DNA from: Melioribacteraceae bacterium 4301-Me
GTDB lineage: Bacteria; Bacteroidota; Ignavibacteria; Ignavibacteriales; Melioribacteraceae
Length of the DNA stretch: 64,000 bases
Assembly: GCA_041538185.1 (NCBI GenBank)
Contig: JBGORM010000010.1
Span: 1 to 64,000, forward strand
Reading direction: 5' to 3'
In this document: one piece after another, positions 21,485-29,997 of the stretch
Numbering within the stretch: position 1 is the first letter of the stretch
Layout: each line of letters begins with the position of its first letter
Notes under the pieces: generated by a model
Told to the model about the DNA's origin: nothing
The model's input: the letters and a program-made list of their open reading frames with translations, nothing else
Databases searched by the model: none
Position numbers and translations under genes: made by a program

Positions 21485-22177
21485 TTAGTTCTTGTCATTT
21501 TGTTGTTTCAAGAGGGATTTAATATTATTTATCTTTTTTTGATAGTAATCACTCATAGCGGGTCTAATTTTTAATAAAGCTTCATAAGTCTGAAGCGCTT
21601 CATTATATTTCCCTTGACTGTAATAAATTTCCGCTAAAGTTTCTGATACTATTTTTTCACCCGTATATTCTGGCATTTTAATTTTGTTTTCGTCGATATC
21701 TTCATTATTATATTTAATTTTAGCATTACTTATTTTCTCTGCCAATTTATCTAAGTAATCTTCAAGTTCATTTTTAGCTGAAATATCATTATCAGTTGTG
21801 TTTAAGTTTTCTGATACATTAGAAAGTACAGGTCTTTTAGCATCTGAAATTAAATTTCTTTCTCTAATTATCTCCTCGATTTTCTGATGATAAAATTCCA
21901 ACGAAGCCGGATTGTTTAACAGTGCAGCACCTCTATTTATAGAAATACGAGCATTTTCTAAATTACCAGCATAAGCAAAAGCAAGTCCATGTAAAAAATA
22001 AGCTGTAGGATAGTCAGGGTATATTTCAAGGCCATTTTCTAATATTTCTAATGCGGAAATATAATTGCCGTTAGCAATTTCGTAATAAGCTACTCTGGCA
22101 AATAATGGGGAATTTTTGTCAAATTCGTATATTAATTTAATTTTATCAATTGATAAATCTTCAGAAAGTTGATTCAA
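21485..22177 (-). CDS. TPR-repeat protein
   Basis: A 230-residue soluble protein made of tetratricopeptide repeats. Clear repeats lie at about residues 24-90 (ARVAYYEIANGNYISALEIL, then YPTAYFLHGLAFAYAGNLENA) and about 183-220 (AEIYYSQGKYNEALQTYEALL), with a variable Asn/Asp-rich linker between them. No signal peptide is seen, so it is probably a cytoplasmic scaffold. The start is a TTG at 22177, with AGGAGG seven bases upstream; no ATG fits that site. It follows the glycosyltransferase gene by 11 bp in the same operon as lptE, so a role in envelope or exopolysaccharide assembly is plausible but only inferred. Confidence 0.82.
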   Translation of the reverse strand: MNQLSEDLSIDKIKLIYEFDKNSPLFARVAYYEIANGNYISALEILENGLEIYPDYPTAYFLHGLAFAYAGNLENARISINRGAALLNNPASLEFYHQKIEEIIRERNLISDAKRPVLSNVSENLNTTDNDISAKNELEDYLDKLAEKISNAKIKYNNEDIDENKIKMPEYTGEKIVSETLAEIYYSQGKYNEALQTYEALLKIRPAMSDYYQKKINNIKSLLKQQNDKN

Positions 22178-22188
22178 AAACTAACCTC

Positions 22189-23664
22189 CTAAATTGAAGC
22201 TTTTCTGTTAATAATTGCTTGCCTAAACGAAAGTAAGGACACGCCCGCAAAACCTAAAAAGAACATTACTTGAAACGGCAATGCTGCTATTTCCATAAAA
22301 TAAATTGAAGCAACAACACCAATTAAACAGTAGATTGCCAGTATTAACTCAACAAAAGCTGAACGATCAACTTTCAAGTTAGCTATATATTTATTGTTTT
22401 TTCCTATTGTATCTTGCTTAGAAACAACTCTAAATTTAGGTGTTCTTACAAATTCACTTTTTTTGCCGCGAAGTCCTTCAATAACTGCTCTGGTGTTGTT
22501 AAGAGCAAGCCCCATACTTCCAGCCATAAATAAAGGAAAAAGCGCTATTTTTTTTCTCCAATCAGAATAAACATCTTTTTGAGCATAGTAGTACATCATA
22601 AAGGAACTAATGAATGCAATCACAAAAATTGCCATGAAGTTGAAAAAGTTCCAATATGGTCCAGCGTTTTTAATAAAGACAAGCGGCACATTTAATATGC
22701 CAGCCAAAAGAATAAATGGGAAAACAATATTATTTGTCAAGTGAAATGTAGATTGAAGTTTAACTCTAAAAGGTATATTAGCTTTCCAGACGAGGGGTAA
22801 AATTTTCTTTGCAGTTTCTATTGCTCCTTTAGTCCATCTAAATTGTTGTGCTTTCAGCGCATTCATTTCAGAGGGGAGTTCAGAAGGAGTAGTAAAATCT
22901 CGCAAGTAGATAAATTTCCATCCTTTCAACTGTGCACGGTAACTCAAATCTAGGTCTTCCGTTAAAGTATCTGCATGCCAGTTACCTGCATCTTCAATAC
23001 ATTCTTTTTTCCAAACTCCGCCTGTTCCATTAAAATTAATAAAGAACCCGGCTTTATTTCTTACAGATTGTTCAATTACAAAATGCCCATCTAAAGCAAG
23101 AGCTTGGATTTTTGTAAGTATTGAATAATCTTCATTTAAGTGTTCCCAGCGAGTTTGAACCATACCTACTTTATCATCAGTAAAATAACGAAGAGTATTT
23201 TTTAGAAAATCTTTTTTAGGAATAAAATCCGCATCAAAAATTGCTATATATTTACCCTTAGCTATTTTTAATCCTTCCTTTAAAGCACCGGCCTTAAAAC
23301 CCTCACGCGAGCCTCTCCTTATATGTTGAATATCGAACCCTTCTGATTTCTTCTTCTCAACTATTCGTTTAACAATATTTACCGTCTCATCAGTTGAATC
23401 GTCTAACACCTGAATTTCCAGTTTATCTTTAGGGTAATCAATCTCACAAACAGCGTTTATAAGTCTTTCTACCACATACATTTCATTATAAAGTGGAAGT
23501 TGTATTGTTACTAATTCTTGTGGATTGAAGTTTTTGTTTCCTTTCGGCTCATTTCTTTTGTACTTAAAGTGATAATAAATCATTACAAAGCCATGACTGC
23601 CAAAAAAAAGAAGTATGAGCAAAGAAAAAATATAAGCAAATAATACTATTTCATCGAACAGCAT
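22189..23664 (-). CDS. Processive family-2 glycosyltransferase (cellulose-synthase-like)
   Basis: An inner-membrane glycosyltransferase of 491 residues. An N-terminal helix (about 4-26) leads to the GT-A domain with VLDDSTDETV, IAIFDADFIPKKDFL (DXD), the base motif TLTEDLDLSYRAQ and QQFRWTKGA, which is the Q(x)xRW motif of processive enzymes. At least four C-terminal helices follow. These features fit enzymes that make a polysaccharide or glycolipid and pass it across the membrane. The product cannot be named. It sits between lptE and a TPR gene, in an envelope-flavoured operon. Confidence 0.88.
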   Translation of the reverse strand: MLFDEIVLFAYIFSLLILLFFGSHGFVMIYYHFKYKRNEPKGNKNFNPQELVTIQLPLYNEMYVVERLINAVCEIDYPKDKLEIQVLDDSTDETVNIVKRIVEKKKSEGFDIQHIRRGSREGFKAGALKEGLKIAKGKYIAIFDADFIPKKDFLKNTLRYFTDDKVGMVQTRWEHLNEDYSILTKIQALALDGHFVIEQSVRNKAGFFINFNGTGGVWKKECIEDAGNWHADTLTEDLDLSYRAQLKGWKFIYLRDFTTPSELPSEMNALKAQQFRWTKGAIETAKKILPLVWKANIPFRVKLQSTFHLTNNIVFPFILLAGILNVPLVFIKNAGPYWNFFNFMAIFVIAFISSFMMYYYAQKDVYSDWRKKIALFPLFMAGSMGLALNNTRAVIEGLRGKKSEFVRTPKFRVVSKQDTIGKNNKYIANLKVDRSAFVELILAIYCLIGVVASIYFMEIAALPFQVMFFLGFAGVSLLSFRQAIINRKASI

Positions 23665-23694
23665 ATGTTTTGTTACCTCTTTATTTAATTTTAA

Positions 23695-24243
23695 TTACCA
23701 ATTTGACACAACTGCAAGTAATATATCTTCTGAAATTCTATTTACTGCTTGAGCAATTGCTTCTTTGCGCACAGTTGTAATATCACCACCAACAGGATAG
23801 TCACCATAATTAGAAAAATTTCTTTCAAAAACTGTACGTTTTTTCACCATATCTCTGTACGTTACTTTTACAGTAAGTGTAATTCGGCGAGTTGTAATAT
23901 TTTCACCGCTTGACACAACAGACGGTGCGTCGGTAAGAGATAAAATTGTACCTTCAAGAATAGCATCAGCGTTTACTCTGTCGGTTACCTGAAGTGAATT
24001 ATCATCAATAAACTGTTGAATTGTTTGTTTTGTAAACATATCACTTAATTCCGATTCGCCCGAACCACTTTGGTCCTGAAAAATCGGTATTGCAATTGTC
24101 TTTATATGTGCCGGTATCGATGCCCCAGTAAATGAATAATTGCAGCTCGTAAAATTAAGGAGTGAATTTAAAACTACCAAAAGAAAAACACAGATTTTTA
24201 AGTTGCCTATTTTCAATTCATTTAATTTTAGTCTTATTTTCAT
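23695..24243 (-). CDS. lptE: LptE-like LPS-assembly lipoprotein
   Basis: A 182-residue outer-membrane lipoprotein of the Bacteroidota LptE type. In Gram-negatives LptE plugs the LptD barrel and helps place LPS at the surface. There is a hydrophobic leader ending in FTSC (lipid-modified Cys at about residue 34), then NYSFTGASIPAHIKTIAIPIF, the conserved start of this family, and a late AIAQAVNRISEDILLAVVSNW helix. It is 31 bp upstream of the glycosyltransferase gene and 124 bp downstream of the sigma-54 activator gene. No LptD gene is in the window. Confidence 0.85.
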   Translation of the reverse strand: MKIRLKLNELKIGNLKICVFLLVVLNSLLNFTSCNYSFTGASIPAHIKTIAIPIFQDQSGSGESELSDMFTKQTIQQFIDDNSLQVTDRVNADAILEGTILSLTDAPSVVSSGENITTRRITLTVKVTYRDMVKKRTVFERNFSNYGDYPVGGDITTVRKEAIAQAVNRISEDILLAVVSNW

Positions 24244-24367
24244 TGCTGTGTTCTTTGCTGAATTTTTCCTCTGTCAGCAGAAGGTGTATCTCTCTTCCAC
24301 AAAGAGTTTTTCCAAATGAATTTTTGGGCTAAAAGTTAAAATTTCAAAGCCAGATAAAAATTTTTTC

Positions 24368-25489
24368 TTATTCAATTCCATATTCTTTAAGTTTTCTGTA
24401 AAGAGTTCTCTCACTAATTTTAAGCAGTTTTGCGGCCTTTCTTTTATTATGTTTTGTGAAATTAAGAGCATTCAATATTGCTTGCTTTTCAAGTTCATCC
24501 ATTGGCACTACTTCTGAAATGTTAGTATTTGGGCTATAAAATTCACTAGAATTTTTTGTAGCATAATTTTTTAATTCCATTAAGTCTTTCTTAATTTCAA
24601 TAAGTGCTCTGTAAATCATTTCTCTGTCTAAAGCTTCAGGCGACCTGTTCAAATGCACAGGTAAATTTCTTAGTTCCTCTGTAATTGAAGTAGTAGATAG
24701 CAAAGGAATAATCATTTCGGAATTAATAATACCGGATTTGCTTAAAGCAATAGCTGTTTCTATTACATTTTTTAATTCGCGGATATTACCTGGCCATGAG
24801 TAATTCAACAAGGCATCAACAGCATCTTCAGTAATCTTCGGCTCGGGTATTCTATTATTCTCAGTATAGTTTTTTGCGAAAAAGTTAACTAATTCTAATA
24901 TATCTTCGGGGCGGCTTCGAAGCGGCGGGATATTTAATGTTACGGCTTTCAATCTAAAATATAGATCACTGCGAAATCTTTTTGCATCAACCTCGCGCTG
25001 CAAGTCTTTATTTGTAGCTGCAATTATTCTTACATCTACTTTCGTAACTCGTTCACTTCCTATTCTCATAAATTCTTTCGTTTCTAATACACGCAATAAT
25101 TTAACTTGCGTAGTTAAAGGCATCTCAGCAATTTCATCTAAAAAAAGAGTACCACCATCGGCAATCTCAAAATACCCTTTTCTATCATCTATTGCACCTG
25201 TGAAGGCTCCTTTTTTATGCCCAAATAACTCGCTTTCTAAAATGCCTTCTGGAATGGCGCCACAATTTACACTTACTAACTGTTTATCTGACCTATTACT
25301 GTATCCATGAATTGCTCTTGCAAAAACTTCTTTTCCTACTCCACTTTCTCCTGTTATTAGAACTGAAATATCTGATTGCGCAACTTGCATTACAATATCA
25401 ACTAAATCTTTTATTTGTTGTGACCTGCCTATTATGCCAAATTTCTTTTGAAATTCTGCTACTGTCATTTTTAACCGGCTGTACTCCAT
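24368..25489 (-). CDS. Sigma-54-dependent transcriptional activator without receiver domain
   Basis: An AAA+ enhancer-binding protein of 373 residues that remodels sigma-54 RNA polymerase. Visible parts are Walker A GESGVGKE (47-54), the sigma-54 contact loop GAFTGA (94-99), Walker B GGTLFLDEIAEM, the arginine-finger region RFRSDLYFRLK, and a C-terminal Fis-type helix-turn-helix (KRKAAKLLKISERTLYRKLKEYG). It has only about 20 residues before the AAA+ domain, so, as in PspF, it lacks its own receiver or sensor domain and must be controlled by a partner or by level. It heads a minus-strand group with lptE, a glycosyltransferase and a TPR gene. Its targets are unknown. Confidence 0.9.
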   Translation of the reverse strand: MEYSRLKMTVAEFQKKFGIIGRSQQIKDLVDIVMQVAQSDISVLITGESGVGKEVFARAIHGYSNRSDKQLVSVNCGAIPEGILESELFGHKKGAFTGAIDDRKGYFEIADGGTLFLDEIAEMPLTTQVKLLRVLETKEFMRIGSERVTKVDVRIIAATNKDLQREVDAKRFRSDLYFRLKAVTLNIPPLRSRPEDILELVNFFAKNYTENNRIPEPKITEDAVDALLNYSWPGNIRELKNVIETAIALSKSGIINSEMIIPLLSTTSITEELRNLPVHLNRSPEALDREMIYRALIEIKKDLMELKNYATKNSSEFYSPNTNISEVVPMDELEKQAILNALNFTKHNKRKAAKLLKISERTLYRKLKEYGIE

Positions 25490-25822
25490 TTGACTTTCTT
25501 TACAATTGACACATGTTAATTAATAACTTCAGCTGCCGTTTTAAATTTTATATAAAGTTTTGTTCCATTTATCTCTAATTGCCCACCAAAATTATTAACC
25601 TCTATTAAAATATACTTTTTTATGGAATTAAACGATATTATCGCTAAATTACCAATATTAGAATGATTATAAAAAAACTAAAAAAATTGTTTCTTTTAAC
25701 AATAAAATTTGTTTGGTGATTGGGTAATCTTATCAGTTCCAAACCATGTATTATTCACTCTTATATTGTTATTCATTCCTTATTATTATTATTTTTTGAA
25801 CATAAATTCTACGAAAGGTGTT
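25490..25822. other. Divergent intergenic region before miaB
   Basis: This 333-bp A/T-rich region must hold promoters for the sigma-54 activator (minus) and miaB (plus). I find no TGGCAC-N5-TTGC-type sigma-54 site and no strong hairpin. An in-frame upward extension of miaB to 25709 is translatable but hydrophobic and unlike the MiaB family, so it is treated as non-coding. Confidence 0.5.
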
Positions 25823-27181
25823 ATGGACAAAAACAATGTATATATTGAAACTTATGGCTGCCAGATGAACTTTGCCGATACAGAACTTGTTATGGGAATT
25901 CTTGATAGTAAAGGTTACCAAATAACTAAAGATATAAACGAAGCTAATATTATTTTATTAAATACATGCAGTATACGAGATAATGCTGAACAGCGAATTC
26001 ATGGCAGATTAGGGAATTTGAAGGTTATAAAAAGTAATAAACCAGATACTGTTATTGGTGTTTTAGGTTGCATGGCAGAAAGGTTAAGGAAAGAGTTAAT
26101 AGAAGAGAAAAAAATTGTTGATTTAGTTGTTGGACCAGATGAATATAGAAAGCTGCCTGAGCTCATTAACTCTGCTTTCGCAGGTGAAAAAGGAATTGGG
26201 GTTAAACTTTCTAGAACGGAAACTTATGATGATATAATTCCATACCGAGAAGATGGACTTTCAGCATGGATTTCTGTAATGCGTGGCTGCGATAAATTCT
26301 GTACATTTTGTGTCGTACCTTTTACACGAGGAAGAGAAAGAAGCCGCTCATTAGTCTCTATTGTTCAAGAAATTAAACAGTTATCGTTAAGAGGTTTTAA
26401 GGAAGTAACTCTACTTGGACAAAATGTAAATTCTTACCGCGACAATGACAACGACTTTGCCGATTTGCTTGCCGCATGCGCCAATGTTGATCAAAATATT
26501 AGAATCAGATTTACTACCTCTCACCCGCAAGATTTGTCGGATAAGCTTCTTTACACCATTGCTGAATATCCAAATATCTGCAATTACATCCACTTACCTG
26601 TGCAGTCTGGTTCAAATAGAATTCTTGAGTTAATGAACAGAACCTATACTATCGAACATTATTTGAATCTGATTGACAAAGCACGAAAAATTATACCTGG
26701 AGTAAGCTTTTCTACTGATATTATTTCAGGCTTTCCTACGGAAACTTACGAAGACCACTTAAAAACACTTGAAGTGATGGAAGAAGTCCGATATGACGGC
26801 GCATATATGTTCAAATACTCACCTCGCCAAGGTACCAAAGCATACAACATGAAAGACGACGTACCTGACGAGGTAAAAACTAAAAGACTTAACGAAATAA
26901 TAGACCTCCAGCATAAAATTTCTTACGAGATTAATCAAAAAATGATTGGCACTACCGAAATTATTTTGGTAGAGGGACTAAGTAAAAAATCCGATGCATT
27001 TCTTTCAGGCAGAACAGATACAAACAAAGTAACTATCTTCCCTAAAGTAGAAAATGTTAAACCTGGCGATTATGTTAAGGTAAAAATAAATAGGGCTACC
27101 TCTGCAACTTTATTTGGAGAATTTGTTGAGCTCGTTCAACATACACCAGCTATAGGCATGGTTAATTATTACCAAGATTAA
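25823..27181 (+). CDS. miaB: tRNA-2-methylthio-N6-isopentenyladenosine synthase MiaB
   Basis: Radical-SAM methylthiotransferase that adds the 2-methylthio group to i6A37 of tRNAs reading UNN codons. The 453-residue product has all three parts: the N-terminal domain with Cys13, Cys49 and Cys83 (YGCQMNF, NTCSIRD, LGCMAER) for the auxiliary cluster, the radical-SAM motif CDKFCTFC (Cys156, Cys160, Cys163), and a C-terminal TRAM domain. The start is the ATG at 25823, with GAAAGGTG before it. The last residues (VNYYQD) and the stop lie inside a 16-bp tandem repeat. A SPOR-domain gene follows after 49 bp. Confidence 0.95.
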   Translation: MDKNNVYIETYGCQMNFADTELVMGILDSKGYQITKDINEANIILLNTCSIRDNAEQRIHGRLGNLKVIKSNKPDTVIGVLGCMAERLRKELIEEKKIVDLVVGPDEYRKLPELINSAFAGEKGIGVKLSRTETYDDIIPYREDGLSAWISVMRGCDKFCTFCVVPFTRGRERSRSLVSIVQEIKQLSLRGFKEVTLLGQNVNSYRDNDNDFADLLAACANVDQNIRIRFTTSHPQDLSDKLLYTIAEYPNICNYIHLPVQSGSNRILELMNRTYTIEHYLNLIDKARKIIPGVSFSTDIISGFPTETYEDHLKTLEVMEEVRYDGAYMFKYSPRQGTKAYNMKDDVPDEVKTKRLNEIIDLQHKISYEINQKMIGTTEIILVEGLSKKSDAFLSGRTDTNKVTIFPKVENVKPGDYVKVKINRATSATLFGEFVELVQHTPAIGMVNYYQD

Positions 27182-27222
27182 TTATTACCAAGATTAGCTA
27201 TTACCAAGATTAATTATTACCA
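27164..27222. repeat. 16-bp tandem repeat across the miaB stop codon
   Basis: Three full units of AATTATTACCAAGATT (27164-27179, 27180-27195, and 27196-27211 with AGC in place of AAT at its start) are followed by a partial fourth (27212-27222). The first unit encodes the last miaB codons and part of its stop, so the extra units lie between miaB and the next gene. Confidence 0.93.
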
Positions 27223-27230
27223 GTGCTGAG

Positions 27231-27947
27231 ATGAAAAAATTTTTTATTATTCTAACATTAATAACGATAGAAAGTCCTTTTGCTCAGGAAACCGATATCA
27301 CTTCAGCGTTAAAAGAAATTGAAACAGGAAATATTGTAAATGCTGAAAAGATTTTAAATGAACTAAAATCAACAAACCCAAATGACCCGTCTGTTTTATT
27401 TTTGGATGCAGTATTAACTAAAGATGGCAATAGTTCACTAAAAAAATATATGCTCATTTACGAAAAATTTCCTAATTGCAAATATGCAGATGCTTCATTA
27501 TATAGAATTTTTTCTTACTACTATTCACTTGGACTTTATAAAAAAGCAGAGAAATATTTAACCAAACTAAAAGAAGAATATCCAAACTCCCATTACCTGC
27601 AGGCTGCAGATAGAACGATACCTGATGAAGATGACTCTTCAATCTTTAATGCAGAACAAATCTCAACTCAAAAAGTAAATAAAACAGACACTGAAAAAAT
27701 TCCTAAAATAACTTATACTGTACAAGCTGGAGCTTTTTTAAATTTAGATAATGCTCAAAGATTAAGCACACAGTTAACCGATTTAGGCTATTCAACAGAA
27801 ATTACAGCAAAAGAAATAGGTGGAACTACCTTAAATATAGTTACTGTCGGAAAGTTTGATTCCGAAGCAAAAGCGAGTTCTATGCTCGACTTTCTTAAAC
27901 AAAAGTTTAACCTAAACGGAAGAATAATTCAAACAACAAATCAATAA
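27231..27947 (+). CDS. Secreted TPR and SPOR-domain protein
   Basis: A 238-residue exported protein. The signal peptide is about residues 1-19 (MKKFFIILTLITIESPFAQ). Helical TPR-like repeats occupy about 20-130 (ALKEIETGNIVNAEKILNEL, YRIFSYYYSLGLYKKAEKYL). After a polar linker comes a SPOR domain at about 160-235 (YTVQAGAFLNLDNAQRLSTQL to IVTVGKFDSEAKASSMLDFL). SPOR domains bind peptidoglycan strands stripped of stem peptides, mostly at division sites, so a periplasmic cell-wall role is likely. It is 49 bp after miaB, and the next gene starts 4 bp after its stop. Confidence 0.87.
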   Translation: MKKFFIILTLITIESPFAQETDITSALKEIETGNIVNAEKILNELKSTNPNDPSVLFLDAVLTKDGNSSLKKYMLIYEKFPNCKYADASLYRIFSYYYSLGLYKKAEKYLTKLKEEYPNSHYLQAADRTIPDEDDSSIFNAEQISTQKVNKTDTEKIPKITYTVQAGAFLNLDNAQRLSTQLTDLGYSTEITAKEIGGTTLNIVTVGKFDSEAKASSMLDFLKQKFNLNGRIIQTTNQ

Positions 27948-27951
27948 TAAA

Positions 27952-28722
27952 TTGGAACTAATATTTATTGGCACTGGTTCGGGTAAAACAAGCCTTAAAA
28001 GAAATCATTCTTCAACCCTAATTAACTCGCACTCCAGCAATTTGTTGATTGATACAGGAGATGGAATTTCAAAAGCACTTTTGCTAAACAAAATTAGCTT
28101 CAATTCAATAGATAATATTTTAATTACTCATTTTCATGCAGATCATTTCTCTGGATTTGCATCTCTGATAACACAGATGAAGCTTAATAATAGAAAAAAT
28201 AAGCTTAGTATTTTTATTCAGAAAAACTTCACTGACAATCTTAAAAATTTTCTCAATATCACTTATCTATTTCCTGAAATACTTGGGTTTGATTTGAAAT
28301 TCTATCCAATTGAAATAAATTTACCTTTTAAAATCTGCCCGGATATTTCAGCTATTGCCAAGCAAAACCATCACATAGTTAATAAATATAAAGTCGATAT
28401 AAGAGAAGAAAATTTCGTTTCCTTAAGTATGCTTTTAAATGTTGACAATAAAAAGATTTTTTATACATCCGATATTGGTGAGAATAAGGACTTGTACTTG
28501 TTTGAAGATGAGAAGCCCGATATAATGGTGTCGGAAATTACTCACATCAGCTTTAGTGAGATTTATCAGGCTTTTAAGGCAAATAAGTCATCTAATTTAT
28601 TTTTAACTCACATTGAAGATGAAAAAGAGCAATCTATTTTAAATGAAATTAATCTTCTTTCAGAAGAAGAAAAAAATAAAATACAGCTTTGCAACGATGG
28701 ACTAAGAATAACATTCAACTGA
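27952..28722 (+). CDS. Metallo-beta-lactamase-fold hydrolase (RNase Z-like)
   Basis: A 256-residue cytoplasmic metallohydrolase. The main zinc motif is THFHADHFSG (HxHxDH), with further likely ligands in AKQNHHIVNKY, YTSDIGEN and FLTHIEDE. The opening LIFIGTGSGKTSLKRNHSS resembles RNase Z and PhnP-type members. It lacks the long exosite arm expected for a classical tRNase Z, so the substrate is open. Translation seems to start from a TTG 4 bp after the SPOR-gene stop, with no strong binding site, which suggests coupling. rpiA follows. Confidence 0.8.
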   Translation: MELIFIGTGSGKTSLKRNHSSTLINSHSSNLLIDTGDGISKALLLNKISFNSIDNILITHFHADHFSGFASLITQMKLNNRKNKLSIFIQKNFTDNLKNFLNITYLFPEILGFDLKFYPIEINLPFKICPDISAIAKQNHHIVNKYKVDIREENFVSLSMLLNVDNKKIFYTSDIGENKDLYLFEDEKPDIMVSEITHISFSEIYQAFKANKSSNLFLTHIEDEKEQSILNEINLLSEEEKNKIQLCNDGLRITFN

Positions 28723-28781
28723 TTAATATAAAAAGTAAATCCTTAAATCTATTTCATTAATATTATTAATAGAGGAGGTAA

Positions 28782-29543
28782 ATGAAAGAACTTTCAATAG
28801 AAGAACAAAAAAGGTTATCTGCAGAAAGAGCTGTTAACTTTATTAAATCTGGAATGATAGTAGGTCTTGGCACAGGGAGTACAGTTAAATTTGTATTAAG
28901 AAAAATATCAGATAAAATAAAAAATGGCGAATTAAAAAATGTAGTTGGTGTTCCTACTTCTTCCAGAACAGAAAAAGAAGCTAATCGGCTTGGGATTCCA
29001 ATTATCAGCTTAAACGAAGCATTTAAAAAAGCAGAAAAAAGAAATCTTAACCATAAACATACTTACAAAAAGCAACTAAATAAAAGTAAACACAAAAAAC
29101 CATTATGCATCGATTTAACTATTGACGGAGCAGATGAAGTAGATAAAGATATGAATCTAATTAAAGGAGGAGGCGGTGCTTTGCTGAGGGAAAAAATCGT
29201 TGCAATGGCCAGCAAAAAATTAATTATTGTTGTCGATAATTCAAAATTCTCTAAATACTTGGGTGAAAAATCTTTTGTGCCGATTGAAGTTATTCCATTT
29301 GCGCAAAATTTTGTAAATAACTTTCTGAAAGCAATAAATGCTAAAACCAAACTGAGAAAAAATAAACATGGTGATATTTATTTGACCGACCAGAAAAATA
29401 TTATTATTGATGCAAATTTTGGCGTAATAAAAAATCCCAAAAGACTTGCACAACTGCTTGATATTACGCCAGGTGTTGTAGAGCATGGATTATTTATTGA
29501 TATGGCAGATAAAGTTATTGGACCTAAACAAGATAAATTTTAA
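28782..29543 (+). CDS. rpiA: Ribose-5-phosphate isomerase A
   Basis: Cytoplasmic isomerase interconverting ribose 5-phosphate and ribulose 5-phosphate in the pentose phosphate pathway. Family motifs are intact: GLGTGSTVKFVLRKI (phosphate loop), LTIDGADEVDKDMNLIKGGGGALLREKIVA (with the catalytic Asp and Glu/Lys region) and IVVDNSKFSKYLG. The ATG is preceded by GAGGAGGTAA. The product is 253 residues, longer than the about 220 usual, because of a Lys/His-rich insertion at about residues 81-106 just before the IDGADE active-site strand. It is the last gene of the miaB-SPOR-MBL run and could be transcribed with it. Confidence 0.94.
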   Translation: MKELSIEEQKRLSAERAVNFIKSGMIVGLGTGSTVKFVLRKISDKIKNGELKNVVGVPTSSRTEKEANRLGIPIISLNEAFKKAEKRNLNHKHTYKKQLNKSKHKKPLCIDLTIDGADEVDKDMNLIKGGGGALLREKIVAMASKKLIIVVDNSKFSKYLGEKSFVPIEVIPFAQNFVNNFLKAINAKTKLRKNKHGDIYLTDQKNIIIDANFGVIKNPKRLAQLLDITPGVVEHGLFIDMADKVIGPKQDKF

Positions 29544-29790
29544 TATCAACCATTTATATTCTCAGCCTTTTGTACTGTTTTTTAAAAGATATATTTTCTC
29601 CAAATTTTTATTTGGGTTAATCTAATTCCTGAAAATACTACAAATTTTGGGGACTAATTATTTTGTTGCCAATTTATAACTATTTAGCAAGTACTTAAAG
29701 AAAGCGATTTGATTTTACAAACATTTTTGAAATTGCAATTTGAATTTTTGTCACTTAATTTTGCCTAAGCAAATTTAGTGGAGCGGGCTT

Positions 29791-29997
29791 ATGCCTGAAG
29801 AATTGTTCATTCACATAAGATTTAAGAACCGTAAAACGGGCGAATTCAAGGATGGATTTATTCATATCCCTGATATTGAAAAGTACGCAGTCGGTTTAAA
29901 AAAATATTTTAACATTCACGAATATAAAGTCATCGAAAAGAGAATAATGAGCAAAGATGACTGGGTAAAACGTGGAAGTTTAAAAGCCGTTTACTAA
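29791..29997 (+). CDS. Small conserved-looking hypothetical protein
   Basis: A 68-residue basic soluble protein. It has a plausible beta-alpha pattern (ELFIHIRFKNRKTGEFKDGF, then IHIPDIEKYAVGLKKYF), no cysteines and no membrane segment. I do not recognise a family. TGGAG sits seven bases before the ATG, which supports a real gene. The stop codon overlaps the stop of the convergent DUF1684 gene by 4 bp. Confidence 0.6.
   Translation: MPEELFIHIRFKNRKTGEFKDGFIHIPDIEKYAVGLKKYFNIHEYKVIEKRIMSKDDWVKRGSLKAVY

Noticed and set aside
25709..25822. N-terminal extension of miaB
   Set aside because: The 38 extra residues are a hydrophobic low-complexity run not found in MiaB, and the ATG at 25823 has its own binding site.
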